A DNA stretch of 6,398 nt from Clostridia bacterium (GTDB taxonomy: Bacteria > Bacillota > Clostridia > Oscillospirales > Acutalibacteraceae), in assembly GCA_017480265.1 (NCBI GenBank), contig JAFVAZ010000054.1, forward strand, positions 1 to 6,398, read 5' to 3'. The translations under genes were made by a program, and so were the position numbers. Each line of letters starts with the position of its first letter. Position 1 is the stretch's first letter. The notes under the pieces are model-generated. The model saw nothing but the letters and a program-made list of their open reading frames with translations, searched no databases and was not told where the DNA came from. Of the stretch, positions 1-6,398 are shown piece after piece.

Positions 1-959
1 CTAAGAAAGAAAAGATAGCTGCCTTAAAGGAAACCGGGAAGATGAATAATCGTAATATTGAAAATTTGACAGAAGAGCGGATGACTCTAGAACAGCAGGT
101 GACGGCGTATAGGAATGCAGAAAGAGAAAAAACAGCGGAAAAAGAGAAACTATCGCTGGAAATCGCGAAGCTACAAGACAAAAAGGAGAATACGCAAAAT
201 AATTACGACAATATAATAAGTTCTCTGTGGGATGAATATGAGATTACAAAGAGGGAAGCGAAGAGTGATTTTTCTGTTGTAGAAAATACTGCACAGTCTT
301 CAAAGCATCTAAGTGATCTAAAAGCGCGGATAAAAAACCTAGGGACAGTAAACGTAGCGGCTGTAGAGGAGTATAAGGAAGTCTCCGGAAGATATGAATT
401 TTTAAAATCGCAAGTTGAAGATATAGAAAAATCCAAAAAAGAACTTTCAAAATTAATTTTTAACTTGACAACACAGATGAAAGATTTGTTTTATGAAAGA
501 TTCAAGGAGATCAATAAAAATTTTGATATGGTATTTAAGGAACTTTTTGCCGGAGGAAAGGCCGAGTTGAAAATAACAGATCCTGGCGATATTTTAAACT
601 CCGGCATAGATATAATTGTAAATCCACCGGGCAAAATAGTAACAAATTTAGAGCTTCTTTCCGGTGGCGAGAAAGCCTTTGTTTCCATAGCGTTGTATTT
701 TGCAATTATGCAGGTTAATCCCGCACCTTTTTGCGTTTTGGATGAGATCGAAGCGGCACTGGATGAAGGTAATGTAAATCGCTTCGCGGCTTACCTTAGG
801 AGGCTCTGTGATAAGACGCAGTTTATAGCGATAAGCCACAGAAGAGGTACTATGGAAGAAGCGGATGTCCTTTATGGTGTTACTATGCAAAGGGAAGGGA
901 TATCGAAGCTTTTGGAATTAGATATTTCTAACGTGGATAAAAATTTTTTAAAGGAGTAA
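1..959 (+). CDS. smc: Chromosome partition protein SMC, C-terminal part (5' end outside window)
   Basis: This is the C-terminal 318 or so residues of the SMC ATPase, which with ScpA and ScpB compacts and helps segregate the chromosome. The reading frame is open to the left edge (first full codon at position 3), so the ATG at 42 is internal. The first 100 or so residues are charged and coiled-coil-like. A conserved R-I-K-x-L-G-x-V-N segment follows (near 327-353), then the C-terminal ATPase head. The head holds the ABC signature LSGGEK (657-674), Walker B with catalytic acid CVLDE (732-746), the D-loop ALDE just after it, and the H-loop region ISHRRGTMEEADVLYG (about 831-878). All look intact. 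The N-terminal Walker A half and hinge lie outside the window. The stop overlaps the ribosome binding site of ftsY 8 bp downstream, the usual Firmicutes smc-ftsY arrangement. Family assignment is very secure. Confidence 0.97.
   Translation, partial: KKEKIAALKETGKMNNRNIENLTEERMTLEQQVTAYRNAEREKTAEKEKLSLEIAKLQDKKENTQNNYDNIISSLWDEYEITKREAKSDFSVVENTAQSSKHLSDLKARIKNLGTVNVAAVEEYKEVSGRYEFLKSQVEDIEKSKKELSKLIFNLTTQMKDLFYERFKEINKNFDMVFKELFAGGKAELKITDPGDILNSGIDIIVNPPGKIVTNLELLSGGEKAFVSIALYFAIMQVNPAPFCVLDEIEAALDEGNVNRFAAYLRRLCDKTQFIAISHRRGTMEEADVLYGVTMQREGISKLLELDISNVDKNFLKE
951..956 (+). promoter_or_regulatory. Ribosome binding site of ftsY, overlapping the smc end
   Basis: AAGGAG lies in the last codons of smc, 11 nt before the ATG at 968. 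Its position inside the upstream gene, with no room for a promoter in the 8-bp gap, supports co-transcription of smc and ftsY and fixes the ftsY start. Confidence 0.75.
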
Positions 960-967
960 TGTTTTAA

Positions 968-1873
968 ATGGGATTATTGGATAAAATAAAAAACGGCCTA
1001 CAAAAAACAAGGACCAACATATTTTCTCACATTGATTCTATGTTTAAAAACTTCACTAAAGTTGATGAAGAACTCTTTGAGAGACTTCTGGAGGTTTTAG
1101 TCATGGGAGATGTAGGAATTCGTACAGCGGAGGAAATCTGTGATGAATTAAGGGAAGAGGTAAAGAAAAAATCGATAAAAGAACCCGATGCAATAAAAGA
1201 TTTATTGAAAGAAATTCTAAAAGGAATGTTAAATTTAGATAGCAGTTTGCATCTAGAGAGTACTCCTTCTGTAATCTTGGTTGTTGGTGTAAATGGAGTG
1301 GGAAAAACCACTACAATAGGGAAATTAGCGATTTACTTAAAGGAACAGGGGAAAAATGTCATACTGGGTGCTGCAGATACCTTTAGGGCTGCCGCGATTG
1401 ACCAGTTAAAGATTTGGGCAGATAGGGCAGGGGTGGATCTGATCTCTAAAGAGGAAGGGAGCGACCCTGCTGCTGTTGTGTATGATACGATCTCGGCTGC
1501 TAAAAAAAGAAACTCCGATGTTATAATTTGCGATACAGCCGGGAGACTCCACAATAAAAAAAATTTGATGCAAGAGCTTTCAAAGATTCACAGGATAATG
1601 AAAAGAGAACTGCCGAATTCTTCTATAGAAGTTTTGTTGGTTTTGGACGCTACTACAGGTCAAAATGCTGTAAATCAGACGAAAGAATTTCAAAAAGCTA
1701 CAGAGATTACGGGGATAATCTTAACAAAGCTTGATGGCACCACTAAAGGCGGGATGATCTTTTCTATTAATGACGAAATTTCAATCCCGGTGAAGTTTAT
1801 AGGGGTAGGGGAGGCGATCGATGATTTGCAGCCTTTTGATGCAGAGACATTTGTGGAGGCACTCTTTTCGTAA
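968..1873 (+). CDS. ftsY: Signal recognition particle receptor FtsY (SRP-family GTPase)
   Basis: FtsY is the bacterial SRP receptor. It pairs with Ffh at the membrane and hydrolyses GTP to hand ribosomes making membrane proteins to the Sec translocon. The 301 residues are essentially the NG core: a helical N domain (about 1-95) and the GTPase G domain (about 100-301). Visible motifs are G1 P-loop GVNGVGKTT (107-115), DTFRAAA (137-143), G3 DTAGRL (189-194), G4 TKLDG (253-257) and the closing GVGE (279-282) followed by DDLQPFD. The long acidic A domain of E. coli FtsY is absent, as is normal in Firmicutes. The start begins directly at the amphipathic GLLDKIKNGL helix typical of short FtsY proteins, which acts in membrane contact, and it has a good ribosome binding site. 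The gene is complete, co-directional with smc, and not followed by the common ylxM-ffh pair. Confidence 0.98.
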   Translation: MGLLDKIKNGLQKTRTNIFSHIDSMFKNFTKVDEELFERLLEVLVMGDVGIRTAEEICDELREEVKKKSIKEPDAIKDLLKEILKGMLNLDSSLHLESTPSVILVVGVNGVGKTTTIGKLAIYLKEQGKNVILGAADTFRAAAIDQLKIWADRAGVDLISKEEGSDPAAVVYDTISAAKKRNSDVIICDTAGRLHNKKNLMQELSKIHRIMKRELPNSSIEVLLVLDATTGQNAVNQTKEFQKATEITGIILTKLDGTTKGGMIFSINDEISIPVKFIGVGEAIDDLQPFDAETFVEALFS

Positions 1874-1883
1874 TATATACGTA

Positions 1884-1912
1884 TTTCATTTTTTTCAGCG
1901 ATGTGCTATACT
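1884..1912 (+). promoter_or_regulatory. Candidate sigma-A promoter (extended -10) for yqeK-leuS
   Basis: TGCTATACT at 1904-1912 is an extended -10 element (TG, one base, then TATACT, which differs from TATAAT at one position). The -35 region 17 bp upstream (TTTCAT, 1884-1889) is poor, which extended -10 promoters tolerate. Transcription would start near 1918-1920 and give a leader of only about 25 nt before the yqeK ATG. This is the only gap in the plus-strand gene series able to hold a promoter. Read from sequence only; the true start site is untested. Confidence 0.55.
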
Positions 1913-1942
1913 GTGGAATGAAATTTAACGGGAGGAGAGAGA

Positions 1943-2548
1943 ATGTTAGAAGAATATAAAAAAATCATAAAGAAAAAAATGAGTGAGAAAAGGTACATCC
2001 ATTCTGTGAATGTATCTAATATGGCCGTAAAGCTTGCTAAAAAATATGGAGCAGATGAATTAAAAGCTGAGCTTGCCGGTTTGCTGCACGATATAACAAA
2101 AGAAATGCCGGATGAATATCATCTGAAGTTAATAAAGAATAGTGGGATAAAATTAAATGCAATAGAAAAAAGGTCAAAAAAATTATGGCACTCAATCTCT
2201 GGCGCGTTATTTATCCAAAAAGAATTACATATCAGCGACGAAGAGATAATAAATGCCGTGAGATACCACACTACCGGCAGAGAAAATATGACATTGCTGG
2301 AGAAAATTATTTTTATAGCTGACTCAATATCTGAAGATAGAAAGTACGAAAATATAAAATTTATAAGAAAAGTTGCATTTGAAGACATAAACGAATCTAT
2401 GATTTGTTGCTTAAGGTTAAGTATAGAAAATTTGGTATTTAAAAGTAAGTTGATAGCAGAGGAGACATTTAATACTTACAATGCCATGTTGATAAAATAT
2501 GGTGCAAAATGTCAATTAAGGAGCGTCTTGAGTGATGAAGTACGATAG
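1943..2548 (+). CDS. yqeK: YqeK-family HD-domain phosphohydrolase (probable symmetrical Ap4A hydrolase)
   Basis: This 201-residue protein matches the YqeK family, HD-domain metalloenzymes shown in other Firmicutes to split diadenosine tetraphosphate symmetrically into two ADP. The metal-ligand pattern is complete: H20 (KRYIHSVNVS), the HD pair H49-D50 (AGLLHDITKE), H83 (LWHSISGA), H109 (VRYHTTGR) and D127 (IFIADSISED). There is no signal peptide or membrane segment, so it should be cytoplasmic. Length is close to the usual 185-200 residues, and it is not fused to NadD. The ATG is preceded by a strong GGGAGG (1930-1935) with 7-nt spacing. It overlaps leuS, so the two are likely one operon. In many Firmicutes yqeK sits between nadD and rsfS; neither is next to it here. 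The family is secure; the substrate is inferred from family knowledge. Confidence 0.92.
   Translation: MLEEYKKIIKKKMSEKRYIHSVNVSNMAVKLAKKYGADELKAELAGLLHDITKEMPDEYHLKLIKNSGIKLNAIEKRSKKLWHSISGALFIQKELHISDEEIINAVRYHTTGRENMTLLEKIIFIADSISEDRKYENIKFIRKVAFEDINESMICCLRLSIENLVFKSKLIAEETFNTYNAMLIKYGAKCQLRSVLSDEVR
2518..2523 (+). promoter_or_regulatory. Ribosome binding site of leuS inside yqeK
   Basis: AAGGAG lies within the yqeK coding region, 8 nt before a GTG (2532) and 11 nt before the adjacent ATG (2535). It supports a leuS start overlapping the yqeK end but does not decide between the two tandem start codons. Confidence 0.7.
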
Positions 2549-4949
2549 CAAAAAAATAGAAGCTAAATGGCAAAAAATCTGGGAAGATAGCAAAGCTTTT
2601 GAAAGCAAAAACAATAGCCAAAAACCAAAGTATTATGCCTTGGTGGAGTTTCCATATCCTTCTGGCAATGGTCTGCATGTAGGGCATCCACGGCCTTATA
2701 CCGCCCTTGATGTAGTAGCCAGAAAAAAGAGAATGCAAGGTTTTAATGTATTGTATCCTATAGGTTGGGATGCTTTTGGTTTGCCAACGGAAAACTATGC
2801 GATAAAAAACCATATTCATCCTAAAATAGTAACCGAAAATAACATAGCGCACTTTAAAAAACAAGTAAAGTCCTTGGGAATTTCATTTGATTGGGCTAGA
2901 GAGATAGATACAACGGATCCGGAGTATTACAAATGGACGCAGTGGATATTTTTGCAGCTTTTTAAAAATGGACTGGCATATAAAAAAGAGATGGCAGTTA
3001 ATTTTTGCACTTCTTGCAAGTGTGTCTTGGCAAATGAAGAGGTGATAGGCGGGACTTGCGAAAGATGCGGCAGTGAAGTAGTGCATAGAGTGAAGTCGCA
3101 ATGGGTCCTAAAGATCACAGAATATGCCCAAAGGTTAATTGATGATTTAGACTTAGTAGATTACCCGGAGAGGGTTAAGGCGCAGCAGATAAATTGGATC
3201 GGGCGGTCGGAAGGCGCAGAGATTACCTTTAAAACTAATCTGAATAAAGATTTTACTGTTTTCACCACAAGGCCAGATACTATCTTTGGTGCTACTTACG
3301 TTGTGCTATCTCCAGAACATCCTCTGCTGGAGGAAATTGGGGAGAAAATTGCAAACAAAGATGAAGTGAAAGCATATCAAGATTTAGCAGAGAAAAAATC
3401 AGAATTTGAAAGAGCAGAACTTAATAAAGAAAAAACCGGAGTGAAATTGGAAGGCGTTTGGGCGATTAATCCTGCAAGCAATAAAGAGTTGCCGATTTTT
3501 ATCTCTGACTATGTATTGATGACGTACGGAACAGGAGCCATAATGGCGGTCCCGGCACATGATGATAGAGATTACGATTTTGCGAAAAAATTTAATTTGC
3601 CTATAGTAGAAGTCGTAGAAGGTGGCGATATAGAAAAATCAGCCTATACCGACTGCCAAAGCGGTAAGATGGTAAATTCAGAATTTTTAAATAGCTTGCC
3701 TGTGCCAGAAGCGAAAGAAAAGATTTTAAGTTATATAGAAGAAAAAGGTATCGGAAAGCGCAAGGTAAACTTTAAGCTCAGAGATTGGGTCTTTTCTAGG
3801 CAAAGGTATTGGGGAGAACCGATCCCGATTGTTTACTGCGATAAATGCGGTTACGTGCCGCTCCCGGAGGATGAATTGCCGCTTCTATTGCCGGAAGTGG
3901 AAGCATATGAGCCTACGGATAATGGAGAGTCGCCGCTGTCTGCGATAGAGTCCTTTGTAAATACGGCATGCCCAAATTGTCATGGACAAGCTAAAAGAGA
4001 AACCGATACTATGCCACAGTGGGCCGGTTCCTCGTGGTATTATTTAAGATATATGGATCCAGATAATAAGAGTAAGCTAGTGGGGGCGGAAGCTTTAAAT
4101 TATTGGGAGAATGTAGACTGGTACAATGGCGGAATGGAGCATACCACGCTCCACTTGCTATATAGCAGATTTTGGCATAAATTCCTGTATGATATAGGCG
4201 TCGTGCCTACAAAAGAGCCGTATAAAAAACGCACAAGCCACGGAGTGATATTGGGAGAAAATGGAGAAAAAATGAGTAAGTCTCGTGGTAACGTAGTAAA
4301 CCCAGACGATATAGTAAACGAGTATGGCGCAGATACTTTAAGGCTATACGAGATGTTTATTGGCGATTTTGAAAAATCTGCACCATGGAGTACGTCTAGC
4401 ATCAAAGGTTGCAGAAGGTTTATTGAAAGATATTGGGGTTTACAGGAGATCTTGATTGAAGAATCTGGAGTAAGAAAAGACTTAGAGGGGGCCTTCCACA
4501 AAACAATAAAGAAAGTTACCCATGATATAGAAAACTTAAAGTTTAATACAGCGATCGCAGCTTTGATGTCATTGATCAATGAGATATATGATTCTTCTAA
4601 AATAACGATCGAAGAGTTGAAAATCTTCACTATCCTTTTAAATCCCTTTGCCCCACACGTGACAGAAGAAGTATTTGAAAAGATGAATCTGGGCGAAAAA
4701 ATGGTATGTGACCAAAAGTGGCCACAATACGACGACAGCAAGTGTATTGACAGCATGTGGGAGCTGGTAGTGCAGATAAACGGAAAAGTTAGAGCAAAAT
4801 TGGATGTTTCGCGAGATCTATCCAAGCAAGAAATTTTTGACCTAGCTAAAAGCAATGAAAAAATTAAACAATATCTCCTAAACCAAGATATAGCCAAAGA
4901 AGTTTATATCGAAGGAAAGCTAATAAACATTGTAACGAAGTGTAAATAA
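2535..4949 (+). CDS. leuS: Leucyl-tRNA synthetase
   Basis: This class I synthetase attaches leucine to tRNA-Leu in the cytoplasm and edits mischarged tRNA. Numbering from the ATG at 2535 (804 residues): FPYPSG (39-44) and HVGH, the HIGH motif (48-51); a zinc knuckle with C158, C161, C175 and C178; the editing domain with TTRPDT (244-249) and GTGAIMAVPAHDDRDYDFA (332-350); a second cysteine set C435, C438, C479 and C482; ETDTMPQW (489-496); KMSKS (579-583); an anticodon-binding helical domain; and a C-terminal VVQINGKVRAKL segment (745-756). Length is normal for the family. The leucine-specific insert before KMSKS seen in E. coli is missing, as in Bacillus-type enzymes. HPRPYT after the HIGH motif differs from the more common HPEGYT and probably marks a clostridial subtype. 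An alternative GTG start at 2532 adds one residue. The start overlaps the yqeK end by 14-17 bp. Confidence 0.98.
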   Translation: MKYDSKKIEAKWQKIWEDSKAFESKNNSQKPKYYALVEFPYPSGNGLHVGHPRPYTALDVVARKKRMQGFNVLYPIGWDAFGLPTENYAIKNHIHPKIVTENNIAHFKKQVKSLGISFDWAREIDTTDPEYYKWTQWIFLQLFKNGLAYKKEMAVNFCTSCKCVLANEEVIGGTCERCGSEVVHRVKSQWVLKITEYAQRLIDDLDLVDYPERVKAQQINWIGRSEGAEITFKTNLNKDFTVFTTRPDTIFGATYVVLSPEHPLLEEIGEKIANKDEVKAYQDLAEKKSEFERAELNKEKTGVKLEGVWAINPASNKELPIFISDYVLMTYGTGAIMAVPAHDDRDYDFAKKFNLPIVEVVEGGDIEKSAYTDCQSGKMVNSEFLNSLPVPEAKEKILSYIEEKGIGKRKVNFKLRDWVFSRQRYWGEPIPIVYCDKCGYVPLPEDELPLLLPEVEAYEPTDNGESPLSAIESFVNTACPNCHGQAKRETDTMPQWAGSSWYYLRYMDPDNKSKLVGAEALNYWENVDWYNGGMEHTTLHLLYSRFWHKFLYDIGVVPTKEPYKKRTSHGVILGENGEKMSKSRGNVVNPDDIVNEYGADTLRLYEMFIGDFEKSAPWSTSSIKGCRRFIERYWGLQEILIEESGVRKDLEGAFHKTIKKVTHDIENLKFNTAIAALMSLINEIYDSSKITIEELKIFTILLNPFAPHVTEEVFEKMNLGEKMVCDQKWPQYDDSKCIDSMWELVVQINGKVRAKLDVSRDLSKQEIFDLAKSNEKIKQYLLNQDIAKEVYIEGKLINIVTKCK

Positions 4950-4954
4950 AACAT

Positions 4955-5001
4955 ATAATATGAAAACTTGTATCTTTATATTATTGCTTTTTTGTGTTTT
5001 T
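4955..5001 (+). terminator. Weak candidate terminator after leuS
   Basis: Bases 4955-4964 can pair with 4975-4984 (ten pairs, all A-T except one G-T) around a 10-nt loop, followed by T-rich sequence (six Ts at 4988-4993 and five at 4997-5001). The position, just after the leuS stop and before a convergent gene, suits a terminator, but an all-AT stem is weak and can arise by chance in such AT-rich DNA. The rest of the 109-bp gap to addA shows no clear hairpin for the opposite strand. Confidence 0.3.
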
Positions 5002-5058
5002 GGGCTGCTTGTATAATTAGGTTAAAATTTAAATTACTTAAATACTATATCTGCATAA

Positions 5059-6398
5059 TTATTCTAACAATACAATTTGCTCGCCGGTGTGAAATAAATA
5101 CAAAACGGTTTGTTTGACGCTTGTGCATGTACACTTTCTGAGAGCCATGCTGTAGAGCTTTAATTGCTTTGAATATTTATTTTTTATCTCATCCAATGAT
5201 TTAAACTTATCTGTTTTATAATCAACAATCACCCACTCATTATCTTCTATAAATGCGCAGTCTATTGAGCCTTGTAGGATTATATTTTCATTTTGGTAAG
5301 GTGCAGATAAATCCCCGGTATATTCATTGATTGGCATTCTAATGGAAAATTCATATTCTTTTTTCACGAGGGTTGATTTTAATATCCTGGTTACTAAGTC
5401 ACTATCTAAGAAGCGTTGAATATTACGCCAATTTAATTTTTGGCTTAATTCTTCTTGTAAATATCCTTTAGAGATTAACCTATCCATTTCTTTGCTAAGA
5501 TTTTTCCTGGCACTATCAAAGTCAGCAAATTGCAAAAATGTATGCATAGCAGTACCCAACTGAGTTGGTGTGATATTATTACCTGCAGAGAAATCTGGAC
5601 TTCTAGAGAAATCTAAGTACTTATTATTTTTGCCGGCAACTATATCTGTGACGGTAACTTTGGTGGGGATCGTACATAGATTCTGCATTTTATAAGTATA
5701 AGAAAACCTCTGCTTCATTAAGTTTAAAAGATTATCGTCCACATTATTTATGCCGAGTTTAGTCGAATCGAAATTTTCCTTTTGAATGTTTGCATTTTTA
5801 TCGCCACTAAATCCATCTTCGGCTACTAGATCAACAAAATCCATCTTGCAAACATCTAAGTCTCTTGACAAGAGATCTTTTATATCGTCTTTGCTTGCGT
5901 ACAAAATATCATTTTGCCTTTTGCTAAGCACACATAAGAGCAGCCAATCAGAAAAGCTGCCGGACGTCCTTACTGCATTGGGAGGGATAACACCATTATT
6001 TATTATCCTTTCTGCTAAAGCAGCTAATTTAGCTGCGGGATCTTTTAAGCTTGTTATTAAAAATAATTTTTCTTTGGCTCTAGTCATGGCTACATAAAGT
6101 ACGCGTAATTCTTCGGATAAAGCAGCCCGCTCCAGTTCTATTTTTATAGCTTTTCTTTGGTATGTATTATACCTAAAGCCCCTTTCTTTATCTAATAATT
6201 TTATCCCAATGCCAAAATTAGGATGCAGCAAAACGTCATCTTTATCTTTATTAAACTGTCGTGAGAAATTGGCAATAAAGCAAACCGGGAATTCTAAGAC
6301 TGTTGTTTTATTTATGCTCATTATCCTTACGGCGTTATGTAGCTTAGAGAAAGACGTTGCCGCATTAAAATAAAATTTCGGTTCCTTTAGGCGATTTA
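5059..6398 (-). CDS. addA: AddA helicase/nuclease subunit, C-terminal part (5' end outside window)
   Basis: AddA (RexA-like) pairs with AddB to process double-strand breaks for recombination, combining a UvrD/Rep-type helicase with a RecB-type nuclease. About 445 of roughly 1,200 residues are visible. The frame is open to the right edge, so the ATG at 6319-6321 is internal. In protein order: the motif V region (6286-6315), strongly altered to I-N-K-T-T-V-L-E-F-P; helicase motif VI, SEELRVLYVAMTRAKEKL with its arginine (about 6052-6117), intact; a linker with SDWLL; GTAMHTFLQ, the conserved histidine motif opening the nuclease domain; then GSIDC (catalytic Asp at 5260-5262), VDYKTD (5209-5226) and the QLKLY motif. 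The PDDEXK nuclease residues are all present and the visible frame has no stop or frameshift. It converges on leuS. The family is secure. Whether the helicase is fully active is open because of motif V. addB is not in the window. Confidence 0.94.
   Translation of the reverse strand, partial: NRLKEPKFYFNAATSFSKLHNAVRIMSINKTTVLEFPVCFIANFSRQFNKDKDDVLLHPNFGIGIKLLDKERGFRYNTYQRKAIKIELERAALSEELRVLYVAMTRAKEKLFLITSLKDPAAKLAALAERIINNGVIPPNAVRTSGSFSDWLLLCVLSKRQNDILYASKDDIKDLLSRDLDVCKMDFVDLVAEDGFSGDKNANIQKENFDSTKLGINNVDDNLLNLMKQRFSYTYKMQNLCTIPTKVTVTDIVAGKNNKYLDFSRSPDFSAGNNITPTQLGTAMHTFLQFADFDSARKNLSKEMDRLISKGYLQEELSQKLNWRNIQRFLDSDLVTRILKSTLVKKEYEFSIRMPINEYTGDLSAPYQNENIILQGSIDCAFIEDNEWVIVDYKTDKFKSLDEIKNKYSKQLKLYSMALRKCTCTSVKQTVLYLFHTGEQIVLLE

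Noticed and set aside
1869..1895. Possible terminator after ftsY: CGTA-ATATA-TACG followed by a run of seven Ts
   Set aside because: The stem is only four base pairs and is separated from the T-run by several bases; too weak to call a terminator.
4100..4897. Long minus-strand open frame (265 codons) opposite leuS
   Set aside because: It is entirely antisense to strongly conserved leuS motifs including KMSKS, resembles no protein family I know, and lacks a supporting gene context; it is a shadow of leuS.
5012..5017. A perfect TATAAT hexamer on the plus strand in the leuS-addA gap, pointing into the 3' end of addA
   Set aside because: No matching -35 at 16-18 bp, no TG extension in the right place, and no plus-strand gene follows. 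In DNA this AT-rich a chance match is likely; an antisense RNA against addA cannot be supported from sequence alone.
5861..5875. Interrupted palindrome TCTCTTG-A-CAAGAGA inside addA
   Set aside because: It lies within well-defined coding sequence (residues around LLSRDLD), is too tight to form a hairpin loop, is not repeated elsewhere in the window, and can arise from codon choice.
5786..6097. Plus-strand open frame (103 codons) opposite addA
   Set aside because: It is antisense to the conserved AddA sequence between motif VI and the nuclease domain, with low-complexity Ser/Leu-rich content typical of a shadow frame.
1..6398. Search for a novel defence, mobile or RNA-based system
   Set aside because: All but about 190 bases are covered by five recognised housekeeping genes, and no direct repeats, insertion-sequence ends, tRNA or phage-like genes were seen.

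Overview
The window looks like a chromosomal core segment of a low-GC, Gram-positive-type bacterium, probably of class Clostridia. The basis is the AT-rich codon use (many ATA, AAA and AGA codons), strong AGGAGG-like ribosome binding sites, the smc-ftsY pair, an AddAB-type recombination nuclease instead of RecBCD, a YqeK-type HD phosphohydrolase, and protein sequences that read like clostridial homologues, perhaps the Ruminococcaceae/Oscillospiraceae side. The lineage assignment is recalled similarity, not a search result.

Layout. On the plus strand: (1) positions 1-959, the C-terminal third or so of the chromosome-segregation ATPase SMC, cut off by the left edge; (2) 968-1873, a complete ftsY (signal recognition particle receptor GTPase), 8 bp after smc and evidently co-transcribed; (3) a 69-bp gap holding an extended -10 promoter; (4) 1943-2548, yqeK, an HD-domain nucleotide phosphohydrolase; (5) 2535-4949, leuS (leucyl-tRNA synthetase), overlapping the end of yqeK and so probably translationally coupled to it. 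A 109-bp AT-rich gap with a weak candidate terminator follows. On the minus strand, 5059-6398 is the C-terminal part of addA (helicase/nuclease subunit of AddAB), convergent with leuS and cut off by the right edge.

The genes are housekeeping functions: chromosome organisation, membrane protein targeting, dinucleoside polyphosphate turnover, tRNA charging and double-strand break repair. I see no mobile element, CRISPR array, RNA gene, phage gene or defence cassette, and no evidence of a new multi-gene system. The observation most worth checking is that AddA has a badly altered helicase motif V (I-N-K-T-T-V-L-E where I-H-K-S-K-G-L-E is expected), while its motif VI and C-terminal nuclease motifs look intact. 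The gene order is also mildly unusual: ftsY is not followed by ylxM/ffh, yqeK lacks nadD and rsfS next to it, and leuS has no room for its own T-box leader.
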